Below, in pieces: positions 7,967-14,258 of a stretch of 19,768 nucleotides of DNA (its first letter is position 1; the number at the start of each line of letters is the position of its first letter). The position numbers and the translations under genes are program-made. Source of the stretch: Actinomycetes bacterium (lineage in GTDB: Bacteria; Actinomycetota; Actinomycetes; Actinomycetales; Cellulomonadaceae); the NCBI GenBank assembly GCA_023401045.1, contig JAEXEM010000285.1, positions 1 to 19,768 on the forward strand, given 5' to 3'. The notes beneath the pieces are model-generated. The model had not been told where the DNA came from and ran no database searches. It saw nothing but the letters and a program-made list of their open reading frames with translations.

Positions 7967-8056
7967 GGCACGGCTCTGCCCCCGGACCCGTCCGGGGGCA
8001 GGCCGACCGGGCCCGTGACCGGTGAGAGTCGGTCACGGACCCGGTCGGGCCGTGCC
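7967..8056 (+). ncRNA. Three-way-junction RNA structure between binding-protein and permease genes
   Basis: Three helices are visible in 90 nt. An outer stem pairs GGCACGGC (7967-7974) with GCCGTGCC (8049-8056). Inside it, hairpin A pairs CTGCCCCCGGA (7976-7986) with TCCGGGGGCAG (7991-8001) around a CCCG loop. Hairpin B pairs 8003-8011 and 8013-8021 with 8030-8038 and 8040-8048 around an 8-nt loop, with a single C-A mismatch. The structure begins 7 nt after the stop of the binding-protein gene. Such hairpins in sugar ABC operons commonly stabilise the upstream message or partly terminate transcription, so that the binding protein exceeds the permeases. Pairing is seen directly; the role is inference. 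There is no U-tract. Confidence 0.65.
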
Positions 8057-8090
8057 GCCACCCGCTCGGACTTCACGGAAGGCGCTCGAC

Positions 8091-9239
8091 ATGGCACACG
8101 ATGCAGCGCGGCAGCGTGCAACGCGCCGCGTGGGGTGGGGACAGCGGTTGTCGCGGTGGGACATCAAGGTCTCGCCCTACCTGTACGTCTCACCCTTCTT
8201 CATCCTCTTCGCGATCTTCGGGGCGTTCCCGCTCCTCTTCAACATCGTCGTGGCTCTGCACGACTGGCACCGTCGTGCCGGCATGGGCGACTTCGTGGGG
8301 TTCGACAACTTCGCGTGGGTCCTCAAGCAGCCGCTGTTCTGGCGCTCGCTGGAGAACACGCTGTCGATCTTCCTCTGGGGCGGCATCCCGCAGCTCGTCC
8401 TCGCCCTGCTCATCGCGGCGATCCTCGACCAGAACCTGCGGGCCCGGACGTTCTGGCGCATGAGCGTGCTCGTGCCGTTCGTCGTCATGCCGGTGGCGAC
8501 GGCGATGATCTTCGGCCAGGTCTTCGGCCAGTTCGGCCTGCTCGTGCCGAACCTCCAGGAGCTCGGGCTGCTCGACCACCTGTCCTCGCCGTTCTTCCAG
8601 GACCGGCTGCTGTCGCACATGGCGATCGGCTCGATGATCGTGTTCCGCTGGACCGGCTACAACGCGCTCATCCTCCTCGCGGCCATGCAGGCCGTGCCGC
8701 GAGAGCTCTACGAGGCGGCCACCGTGGACGGTGCGAGCCGGGCGCGGCAGTTCTTCTCGGTGACGATCCCGAACATCCGGCCGACGATGATCTTCGTCAT
8801 CCTCACCATGACCATCGGCGGACTGCAGGTCTTCGACGAGGCCCGCATGTTCGACGGCGGCGGGACCGGCGGCGGCAAGGGCGGTGCCGACAACCAGTGG
8901 ACGACCGTCGTGCTGTACCTCTACGAGCTCGGCTTCGGCGACTGGCAGGACCGCATGGGCCAGGCCGCGGCCGTCGGGTGGATCCTCGCGATCATCATCG
9001 CGATCTTCTCGATCGGGAACTTCCTGCTCACCCGCTCGATCTCGTCGTCCTCGTCGACGCCGTCGCGCGTCTCGACGGCCGGCCGCAAGGCCGCGATCGC
9101 CCGGGCCCGCGAGCTGGCCGCGGCCTCGGAGCGCCAGGCCCGTGACGCCGGCGTGCCCACCGTCATCGGCCGCGTGAGCGGCACCGAGGACCTGGACGCT
9201 GCGCGTGCCGACGACTCCAAGGAAGGTGTCCACCGATGA
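8091..9239 (+). CDS. CUT1 sugar ABC transporter permease 1 (MalF/MsmF-like)
   Basis: A 382-residue inner-membrane permease. The first transmembrane helix lies near residues 27-51 (YLYVSPFFILFAIFGAFPLL) after a short basic N-terminus. The cytoplasmic EAA loop, which contacts the ATPase, is ELYEAATVDGASRARQFFSV near residues 205-224. The ATG at 8091 is chosen because GGAAGG lies 8 nt upstream; a GTG at 8022 would fall inside the intercistronic hairpin and is unlikely. The gene overlaps the second permease by 4 nt (ATGA). It forms the membrane channel with that protein. Unusually, about 75 residues follow the last membrane helix: a Ser-rich hinge, an Ala/Arg-rich helix and an acidic end. No ATPase gene is nearby, so a shared MsmK-type ATPase elsewhere is expected. 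Confidence 0.93.
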   Translation: MAHDAARQRATRRVGWGQRLSRWDIKVSPYLYVSPFFILFAIFGAFPLLFNIVVALHDWHRRAGMGDFVGFDNFAWVLKQPLFWRSLENTLSIFLWGGIPQLVLALLIAAILDQNLRARTFWRMSVLVPFVVMPVATAMIFGQVFGQFGLLVPNLQELGLLDHLSSPFFQDRLLSHMAIGSMIVFRWTGYNALILLAAMQAVPRELYEAATVDGASRARQFFSVTIPNIRPTMIFVILTMTIGGLQVFDEARMFDGGGTGGGKGGADNQWTTVVLYLYELGFGDWQDRMGQAAAVGWILAIIIAIFSIGNFLLTRSISSSSSTPSRVSTAGRKAAIARARELAAASERQARDAGVPTVIGRVSGTEDLDAARADDSKEGVHR

Positions 9240-10165
9240 GCGCCCCACTGATCGAGAACGTCGCCGGCAGGCGTGCTGCGGAGTACGCGCGCAAGCGCGC
9301 CGCGAGGGGCAGGCCGGTGCGTGCGCACAACCCGTCGAGCCGCCGCCCGGGCTGGGTGACGTACGTCGTGCTCTCGTGCGTCGTCGTGGTGTCGGTCTTC
9401 CCGCTCTACGCCTCGGCGATGTACGGCTCGTCGACGACGCAGGAGATCGCACGCAGCGTCGGCAACCTGCCGACGTGGCTGCCGACGCTCAAGCTCTACG
9501 AGAACATCGGTGAGGTCCTCGGGACGAACCAGTTCAGCTTCTGGGCCGCGTTCCTCAACTCGCTGCTCGTCGCGGTGTCGGTGAGCGCGGCGACCGTGTT
9601 CTTCTCGACGCTCGCCGGGTTCAGCTTCTCGAAGCTGACGTTCCGCGGCCGTCAGGTCCTCTACGTGACGGTCATCGCGAGCATGGCGATCCCCGCGCAG
9701 ATCGGCACCATCCCGATGTTCATCATGATGAACAACTTCGGGTGGATCGACTCGCTGCTCGCGCTGACGGTCCCCGGGCTGGTCGCCGCGTTCGGCGTGT
9801 TCTGGATGACGCAGTACCTGCAGGAGGCGTTGCCGTACGAGCTCATCGAGGCGGCACGCGTCGACGGGGCGTCGCTGTGGCGCACCTTCTGGGCGATCGC
9901 GATGCCGGCCGCCCGCCCGGCCGCGGCGACCTTGGCGCTGTTCACCTTCGTCGGCTCGTGGAACAACTTCTTCTGGCCGTCGGTGGTCATGCGCTCGCAG
10001 CTCACGCTGCCGCTCATCGTCCCGCAGCTCAAGGGCGCGTTCACCTCGGACACCGGGCTGGTGATGTCCGGCGTGTTCCTTGTCGCGGCGCCGTTGCTCA
10101 TCGTGTTCGTCCTCGCGGGCAAGCAGCTCGTCGCCGGTGTCATGGCCGGAGCGGTCAAGGGCTGA
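9236..10165 (+). CDS. CUT1 sugar ABC transporter permease 2 (MalG/MsmG-like)
   Basis: A 309-residue inner-membrane permease. A basic, hydrophilic N-terminus of about 39 residues precedes the first membrane helix (VVLSCVVVVSVFPLYASAMY). The EAA loop ELIEAARVDGASLWRTFWAI (about residues 202-221) and the WNNFFWPSVVM segment near the C-terminus are typical of the MalG side of CUT1 transporters. The ATG overlaps the stop of the first permease (ATGA) and AAGGAAGG precedes it, which fixes the start. The two permeases should form a heterodimer that passes oligosaccharide from the lipoprotein into the cell for the GH39 enzyme. The gene ends the operon; a strong hairpin follows 55 nt later. Confidence 0.94.
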   Translation: MSAPLIENVAGRRAAEYARKRAARGRPVRAHNPSSRRPGWVTYVVLSCVVVVSVFPLYASAMYGSSTTQEIARSVGNLPTWLPTLKLYENIGEVLGTNQFSFWAAFLNSLLVAVSVSAATVFFSTLAGFSFSKLTFRGRQVLYVTVIASMAIPAQIGTIPMFIMMNNFGWIDSLLALTVPGLVAAFGVFWMTQYLQEALPYELIEAARVDGASLWRTFWAIAMPAARPAAATLALFTFVGSWNNFFWPSVVMRSQLTLPLIVPQLKGAFTSDTGLVMSGVFLVAAPLLIVFVLAGKQLVAGVMAGAVKG

Positions 10166-10506
10166 CGGCCCTGGGCGCCGCCGAGCCTGCGCGGCGCGCC
10201 CGTTCGGCACCACCCCGCACCAGGTCGACCCGCCACCGCGGCGGCGGGTCGACCTGCGTCGGTGGCTCTCGGCGTCACAGCGGTGCTGCGCGGTGCAGGG
10301 CGCCCGCCGCGGACGGGTGCAGGTGCCCACGCGCCGGGCGCCCCCCGGGGGGGTGGGGGACGCCCGACGTCACTCGCGGGCGTCGTCGCGACGCGGATGG
10401 CCCTGCGTCGCCGGCGAGGCCGGTGGGAGAAGATTCAACCACCGGTCGAGGGGTTCTGCCCTGGCTCGTAACGTTTCGAGGGCGGGTGGATTCCGTGACG
10501 GGCCGG
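10166..10506. other. Gene-free convergent gap of 341 bp
   Basis: No gene is supported between the end of the permease operon and the end of the convergent aldo/keto reductase gene. It contains a perfect 14-bp hairpin (10221-10256), a second very GC-rich foldback (CGGGCG at 10335-10340 pairing with CGCCCG at 10361-10366, with a C6/G7 run between them) and a 16-bp near-palindrome (10465-10480). The two hairpins probably serve as terminators for the two facing transcripts. Confidence 0.5.
10221..10256 (+). terminator. Probable intrinsic terminator of the GH39/ABC operon
   Basis: CAGGTCGACCCGCC (10221-10234) pairs perfectly with GGCGGGTCGACCTG (10243-10256) across an 8-nt loop. There is no T-tract, but in high-GC actinobacteria strong hairpins without one commonly terminate. 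It lies 55 nt after the last permease gene. It is symmetric and could also act on the opposite strand. Confidence 0.65.
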
Positions 10507-11373
10507 TCAGCGGCCGATGGCGTCGAGACGGGCGACGTCGTCCGGCGACAGCTCGACCCCCGCGCCGGTGACGTTCTCCCGCAGGTGCGCGACGCTCGCC
10601 GTCCCCGCGATGACCAGCACGTTCGGCGAGCGCTGCAGCAGCCAGGCGAGGGCGACGGCGCGCGGCGAGGCGCCGACGTCGGCCGCCACGTCCGCGAGGG
10701 TCTGCGACTGCAGCGGGGTGAACCCGCCGAGCGGGAAGAAGGGCACGTAGGCGATGCCGGCGTCCGCGAGCTCGTCGACGAGGTCGTCGTCGTGCCGCGT
10801 CGCGACGTTGTAGAGGTTCTGCACGCTGACGACCGGGCCCATCGAGCGGGCCCGCGCGACCTGCTCGGCGGTCGCGTTGCTCACCCCGAGGTGCCGGATG
10901 ACGCCCTGCTGCTGGAGGTCGAGGAGCGTCGCGAAGGCCTCGTCGACGGGCTCCTGCCGGGGGCCGGTCGCGTCCCCGAGGCGGAGGTGGACGAGGTCGA
11001 GGCGGTCGACGCCGAGGGTCTCGAGGTTGGAGTCCACCTGGCGGCGCAGGTCGTCCGGGCGCCGCGCGGTCGGCCAGCCGCCGTCGTCCGTCCGCTCCGC
11101 GCCGACCTTCGTCGCGACGACGAGGTCGCCCGGGTAGGGGTGCAGCGCCTCGCGGACGAGGCGGTTGGTCACGTGCGGGCCGTACGCGTCGGACGTGTCG
11201 ACGTGCGTGATGCCGAGGTCGACGGCGGCGCGGAGCACGGCCCGCGCCTCGTCCGGGTCCGCGGGCGGGCCCATGACGCCGGGTCCGGCGAGCTGCATCG
11301 CGCCGTAGCCGAAGCGGGTGACGGTGAGGTCCCCGAGGGTCCAGGTGCCGCCGGGGAGCGTCGTCGTGGTCAT
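10507..11373 (-). CDS. Aldo/keto reductase
   Basis: A 288-residue protein of the aldo/keto reductase superfamily, a (beta/alpha)8 barrel that reduces carbonyls with NADPH. The catalytic tetrad is visible: Asp59 and Tyr64 in THVDTSDAYG, Lys89 in VVATKVG and His129 in LDLVHLRLG. The late segments VIRHLGVSNATAEQ and VIAGTASVAHLREN are the usual substrate-side and NADP-binding parts. The ATG at 11373 is chosen because GGAAGG lies 6 nt upstream; open sequence further upstream runs through the divergent regulator and is a shadow. It faces an HxlR-type regulator across 117 bp, which suggests induction by reactive carbonyl or redox stress through that regulator. The physiological substrate is unknown. 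Confidence 0.93.
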   Translation of the reverse strand: MTTTTLPGGTWTLGDLTVTRFGYGAMQLAGPGVMGPPADPDEARAVLRAAVDLGITHVDTSDAYGPHVTNRLVREALHPYPGDLVVATKVGAERTDDGGWPTARRPDDLRRQVDSNLETLGVDRLDLVHLRLGDATGPRQEPVDEAFATLLDLQQQGVIRHLGVSNATAEQVARARSMGPVVSVQNLYNVATRHDDDLVDELADAGIAYVPFFPLGGFTPLQSQTLADVAADVGASPRAVALAWLLQRSPNVLVIAGTASVAHLRENVTGAGVELSPDDVARLDAIGR

Positions 11374-11427
11374 GTGGTGCCTTCCGTCGAGGGTGGTGCG
11401 CGCGCTGCGCCCGTGACAGCATCGGGC

Positions 11428-11475
11428 GAACCGGTTCCTTCCGGGAAGTAGGTACCTCAAGGTGCGTAACGCACC
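11428..11475. promoter_or_regulatory. Divergent operator region between the reductase and HxlR-type genes
   Basis: Two perfect palindromes stand out in the 117-bp gap: GAACCGGTTC (11428-11437) and GGTGCGTAACGCACC (11461-11475, 6-bp arms around TAA). GGTACC (11451-11456) lies between them. The longer palindrome ends 15 bp before the regulator's ATG, a position suited to autorepression. HxlR regulators usually control the adjacent divergent gene, so binding here is a reasonable inference. I could not assign convincing -10 and -35 hexamers. Confidence 0.45.
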
Positions 11476-11490
11476 AGAAGAGAGTGAGAC

Positions 11491-11913
11491 ATGACCACCA
11501 CCGCGGCCGAGCGCCGGGCGGCTGCCAAGGTCGAGTACGACGCGTACCTCGCCGGGTGCCCGAGCAGGCAGCTGCTCAGTCTCGTCACCGACAAGTGGGT
11601 GACGCTCGTGCTGTGCGCGCTGGGCTCCGCCCCGACGGACGACGGCGGTGCGCGCGGCGCGCTGCGGTTCTCCGAGCTCTCGCGCCGGCTGGCCGGGGTG
11701 AGCCAGAAGATGCTCACGCAGACGCTGCGCGGGCTCGAGCGTGACGGGCTCGTCACGCGGAGCGTCGTCGCGACCGTGCCGGTGACGGTGTCGTACGCGC
11801 TCACCGACCTCGGTGCCTCGCTGCAGGTGGCCGTGCGCGGGCTCAAGGAGTGGGCCGAGGCGCACATGGACGAGGTGCTCGTGGCGCGGGCCGCGCACGA
11901 CGGCGCCGCCTGA
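11491..11913 (+). CDS. HxlR-family winged-helix transcriptional regulator
   Basis: A 140-residue protein. The HxlR pattern is clear: CPSRQLLSLVTDKWVTLVLC (residues 23-42), with the conserved N-terminal Cys23 often used for thiol-based sensing in this family, then RFSELSRRLAGVSQKMLTQT for the recognition helix, LRGLERDGLVTRSV for the wing entry and SYALTDLGASL. HxlR proteins act as dimers and often respond to aldehydes, quinones or disulfide stress. A short Gly/Asp-rich loop (residues 46-56) is inserted before the second helix. The ATG at 11491 follows a purine-rich AGAAGAGAGTGAGA stretch. It is divergent from the aldo/keto reductase, the likely target gene. Cys42 is a second cysteine that could take part in redox sensing. 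Confidence 0.92.
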   Translation: MTTTAAERRAAAKVEYDAYLAGCPSRQLLSLVTDKWVTLVLCALGSAPTDDGGARGALRFSELSRRLAGVSQKMLTQTLRGLERDGLVTRSVVATVPVTVSYALTDLGASLQVAVRGLKEWAEAHMDEVLVARAAHDGAA

Positions 11914-11919
11914 CGCGGT

Positions 11920-11957
11920 CCGCCCACCACTGTCGGAGGTGCCACGCGGTGGGGCGG
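11920..11957. terminator. Possible bidirectional terminator hairpin
   Basis: CCGCCCACC (11920-11928) pairs with GGTGGGGCGG (11948-11957) with one bulged G and a 19-nt loop. It lies just after the HxlR-type gene, before the convergent hydrolase gene. The long loop and missing T-tract make it a weak call. Confidence 0.3.
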
Positions 11958-12048
11958 TCGAGGACGGCGTGCCCACCTGGTCACCGAGAGGCACGTCGAC
12001 GAGACGAGGCGTCGTCGACGACACCACCCGGGCCGGGGAGCCCAGGCG

Positions 12049-12765
12049 TCAGGCGCCGGCGGCGCGGCGGACGTCGTCCTGGACGGCCGCGAGGTCGCCG
12101 CGCCACGGTGCACCGTGGCCCGGGAGCACCCAGGAGGCCTCGAGGTCGGCGAGGCGTGCGAGGGAGTCGAGAGCCTGCGCGGGCTCGTCGGTGAACGGGG
12201 CGGGCTGCAGCCCGGAGCGGCCGGTGAGCACGTCGCGCGTCGTCAGGGCGTCGCCGACGAAGACGGCGTCCGCGACGGGCACGTGCACGGCGATGCTGCC
12301 GGGGGAGTGGCCGGGCATCCCGACGACCCGCGGCGAACCGGGCAGTGGCAGGACGTCGCCGTCGTGGACCTCGGTCACCTCGGTGAGGTACGTCGTCCGC
12401 ATGCCACCCTTGCGCAGCGCGTAGGCGAAGAACCCGACGACGGCGCCGAGGCGCCAGCGGCCGATGCTCGCCTTGGGCTTGTCGCCGCCGCGTGCACGGT
12501 CGGCGTCGGCGGCGTGGACGTAGACCGGGACGCCGTGCTCGCGGCGCAGGCGCTCGGCGAAGCCGATGTGGTCGCTGTCGCCGTGCGTGAGGACGAGGCC
12601 GCGGACGTCGGCCGGGGCGCGGCCCATGGTGCTGAGCTCGGCCAGCAGGTCGTGCCAGTGCCCGGGCAGGCCGGCGTCGATGACGGTGACGCCGTCGGTG
12701 GTGTCGACGAGGTAGGCGGCGACGACGTCGTTGCCGATGCGGTGGAGGTGCGGTGCGAGCTTCAT
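12049..12765 (-). CDS. Metallo-beta-lactamase-fold hydrolase
   Basis: A 238-residue protein of the MBL-fold superfamily. Metal ligands are visible in LTHGDSDHIG (His61, Asp63, Asp65, His66), GMPGHSPGSIAV, FVGDALTTRD and a late LPGHGAPW. The second histidine of the classic HxHxDH motif is replaced by aspartate (HGDSDH), a variant seen in several MBL subfamilies. A hydrophobic stretch (VVGFFAYALRKGG) in mid-protein may cap the active site. The ATG at 12765 has GAAGGA 8 nt upstream. The family includes glyoxalase II, lactonases and many proteins of unknown substrate; nothing here settles which. It is divergent from a DUF1304 gene, and its promoter is covered by a four-half-site operator array, so it is probably tightly regulated by a factor not recognised in the window. 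Confidence 0.9.
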   Translation of the reverse strand: MKLAPHLHRIGNDVVAAYLVDTTDGVTVIDAGLPGHWHDLLAELSTMGRAPADVRGLVLTHGDSDHIGFAERLRREHGVPVYVHAADADRARGGDKPKASIGRWRLGAVVGFFAYALRKGGMRTTYLTEVTEVHDGDVLPLPGSPRVVGMPGHSPGSIAVHVPVADAVFVGDALTTRDVLTGRSGLQPAPFTDEPAQALDSLARLADLEASWVLPGHGAPWRGDLAAVQDDVRRAAGA

Positions 12766-12794
12766 GGGAGTGGTCCTTCGGGTCGAGGGCGATG

Positions 12795-12835
12795 TGGCTA
12801 ACGTAGTTAGCCAATTTGGCTAATGTCAATAGCCG
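12795..12835. promoter_or_regulatory. Four-half-site operator array over the MBL hydrolase promoter
   Basis: Four 8-bp half-sites alternate in orientation with exact 3-bp spacers: TGGCTAAC (12795-12802), GTTAGCCA (12806-12813), TGGCTAAT (12817-12824) and AATAGCCG (12828-12835, two mismatches). They make three overlapping 19-bp palindromes centred 11 bp apart, about one DNA turn. The first, TGGCTAACGTAGTTAGCCA, is perfect. On the minus strand the array contains TTGACA (12829-12824) and TACGTT (12805-12800) with an 18-nt spacer, a good promoter for the hydrolase gene with a leader of about 28 nt. A dimeric TetR- or MarR-type repressor binding cooperatively is the likely reader; its gene is not evident here. 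Confidence 0.72.
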
Positions 12836-12940
12836 GGGTGCCGCCCGGCTTCCTCCGGCGGCTGCGTCGCCACCGTCGACGAGCCGGGCCACGATGGGAG
12901 CACGCACGTCGGGACGGCCCGGCGGCGGAAGGGGGCACCG

Positions 12941-13324
12941 ATGGTCGTCGTCGGACTCGTGCTCGCGGCCGCCGCCGCGCTCGTGCACGTCTACATCTTC
13001 TGGCTCGAGTCGATCGCGTGGACGACGCCCCGGGCCCGCCGCGTCTTCGGAACCACCCCGCAGGAGGCCCAGGTGACGAGCGCGCTGGCCTACAACCAGG
13101 GCTTCTACAACCTCTTCCTCGCGGCCCTCGTCGTCACCGGCATCCTCGTCGTCGCCGGCGGCCACCTCACCGTCGGCGCGACCCTCGTCCTCGCGGGCAC
13201 CGGGTGCATGGTCGCGGCGTCGCTCGTGCTCGTCCTCTCCGACGCGAGCAAGGCGTCGGCGGCGCGGGCGCAGGGGCTCCTGCCGGCGCTGGGGATCGTG
13301 GCCCTCGTCATCGGGTTGGTGTGA
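12941..13324 (+). CDS. DUF1304 family small membrane protein
   Basis: A 127-residue protein with four predicted membrane helices (about residues 2-22, 48-70, 76-98 and 108-127). It has the DUF1304 family pattern: a first helix with HVYIFWLESIAW, RRVFGT, and then ALAYNQGFYNLFLAALVV. The family's function is unknown. The ATG at 12941 has a GGAAGGGGG ribosome-binding site about 7 nt upstream. A CACGAT sequence (12890-12895) might be its -10, but no matching -35 is clear. It lies divergent from the MBL hydrolase across 175 bp and may share its regulation, although the operator array is over the hydrolase promoter and about 105 bp from this start. A strong foldback follows the gene. Confidence 0.88.
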   Translation: MVVVGLVLAAAAALVHVYIFWLESIAWTTPRARRVFGTTPQEAQVTSALAYNQGFYNLFLAALVVTGILVVAGGHLTVGATLVLAGTGCMVAASLVLVLSDASKASAARAQGLLPALGIVALVIGLV

Positions 13325-13346
13325 GGACCTGTCCTCGCACCCCGCT

Positions 13347-13396
13347 CCGGACGACGCCGGGCCCGCGGGCCTGCCTGCACCGGGCGTCGCGTCCGG
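13347..13396 (+). terminator. Probable terminator of the DUF1304 gene
   Basis: CCGGACGACGCC (13347-13358) pairs with GGCGTC (13383-13388) and GTCCGG (13391-13396) with a 2-nt bulge; the 24-nt loop contains a smaller palindrome, GGCCCGCGGGCC. It begins 22 nt after the stop codon. No T-tract is present. Confidence 0.45.
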
Positions 13397-13487
13397 CTGC
13401 CTGAGGGCGCACCATGACGCCCGTGCGACGAGGCCCGACGTGGACGTTCCTCACCCGGGCCGTGCTCGTGGGAAGCGGCGCCGCTGG

Positions 13488-13499
13488 CACACTGGCCGC
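13488..13499 (+). promoter_or_regulatory. Possible leaderless promoter (-10) of the phosphoribosyltransferase gene
   Basis: CACACT (13488-13493) ends 6 nt before the GTG at 13500, the spacing expected if transcription starts on the first base of the start codon. No Shine-Dalgarno sequence lies at a normal distance. No clear -35 is seen. Confidence 0.35.
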
Positions 13500-14063
13500 G
13501 TGACCGACCTGTGCGCGAGCCTCGTGGCCGGACTCACGTGGCGGTCCGACCCCCCGGTCTGGCCGGAGCCGCGTGCGTACTACGCGGACTACAGCGCATG
13601 GTGGCGAGACGCCTCCGTCATCGCTCGGATCGGGCCGGCGCTCGCCGGGCTGTTCCACGACGCGGAGCCCACCGTCGTCCTCGGGTCCGAGTCGCACGGG
13701 TTCCTGCTCGGCCCGCTCGTGGCCCTCCACCTCGGTGTCGGTTTCGCAGGGGTACGGAAGGAACCGGAGCGCGCCTCGAACGACGAGGTGTGGTTGGTCC
13801 GCCGGACCCCGCCCGACTACCGGGACCGCCACCTCGACCTCGCGGTCCGGCGCTCCGTCCTGCGCCCCGGCGACCGGGTGCTCTTCGTCGACGAGTGGGC
13901 GTCGACGGGCGGGCAGGCGCTGGCGTGCCGGCAGCTGGTCGACGACGCAGGAGCCACGTGGTTGGGGGCCGCAGTCGTGGTCGACGCGCTCGAGAGCTCC
14001 GCCGACCGCCGGGCGCTGAGGCTTCGCAGCCTCCTCCACGTCCGGGAGCTCCGACGGCGATGA
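13500..14063 (+). CDS. Phosphoribosyltransferase-domain protein (APRT-like type I fold)
   Basis: A 187-residue protein with a type I phosphoribosyltransferase pattern. The PRPP-binding loop is RVLFVDEWASTGGQAL (about residues 126-141). Upstream, VVLGSESHGFLLGPLVALHL (59-78) and GFAGVRKEP match the corresponding strands of adenine phosphoribosyltransferase, where the loop reads VDDLLATGGT. The base-specific hood region differs from true APRT and the N-terminus is rich in Trp and Tyr (residues 14-36), so the acceptor may not be adenine; a regulatory or specialised role is possible. The GTG at 13500 is preferred because a -10-like CACACT lies 6 nt before it; an upstream in-frame start at 13440 would add a basic tail of 20 residues that looks non-coding. 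The neighbouring genes give no functional clue. Confidence 0.75.
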   Translation: MTDLCASLVAGLTWRSDPPVWPEPRAYYADYSAWWRDASVIARIGPALAGLFHDAEPTVVLGSESHGFLLGPLVALHLGVGFAGVRKEPERASNDEVWLVRRTPPDYRDRHLDLAVRRSVLRPGDRVLFVDEWASTGGQALACRQLVDDAGATWLGAAVVVDALESSADRRALRLRSLLHVRELRRR

Positions 14064-14080
14064 CCGACGGGCGCACTGTG

Positions 14081-14153
14081 TGGGCCCCGTGGGGATCGAA
14101 CCCACAACCCGCGGATTAAAAGTCCGCTGCTCTGCCAGTTGAGCTAGAGGCCC
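14081..14153 (-). tRNA. tRNA-Lys (anticodon UUU)
   Basis: Read on the minus strand, 73 nt fold as a complete tRNA. The acceptor stem GGGCCTC pairs with GGGGCCC (one T-G pair), with A as discriminator. The D-arm contains AGCTCAACTGGCAGAGC. The anticodon stem-loop is GCGGA-CTTTTAA-TCCGC, giving anticodon TTT. The T-arm is GTGGG-TTCGATC-CCCAC. The terminal CCA is not encoded. Anticodon UUU reads AAA and AAG lysine codons. I saw no direct repeat of its 3' end elsewhere in the window that would mark an integrated element. Confidence 0.97.
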
Positions 14154-14258
14154 GGGTGATGAGGGGTTTCGCTCGTGGAACCCACGGGACGCCACCCGTG
14201 TCGTCCGTGGGCGGCGGTGAGGGCCGCTGCGGCTGACGGGACCGACGGTACAGGCTGG

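Noticed and set aside
5006..8121. Long minus-strand frames opposite the GH39 and binding-protein genes
   Set aside because: They are rich in Arg, Val, Asp and Glu with low complexity, have no domain signature, and lie exactly opposite genes with strong ribosome-binding sites and motifs.
10347..10359. A possible G-quadruplex in the run of 7 G, T, 5 G
   Set aside because: Four separate G-triplets with loops do not fit in the run; pairing with the adjacent C6 run in a hairpin is more likely.
12011..12022. GTCGTCGACGAC palindrome after the MBL hydrolase gene
   Set aside because: It is built from GTC/GAC repeats that are common by chance at this base composition and has no promoter nearby.
14081..14153. 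tRNA-Lys as an attachment site of an integrated element
   Set aside because: No integrase and no direct repeat of the tRNA 3' end were found, and the nuclease/SUKH genes lie on the tRNA's 5' side, not the usual 3' side.
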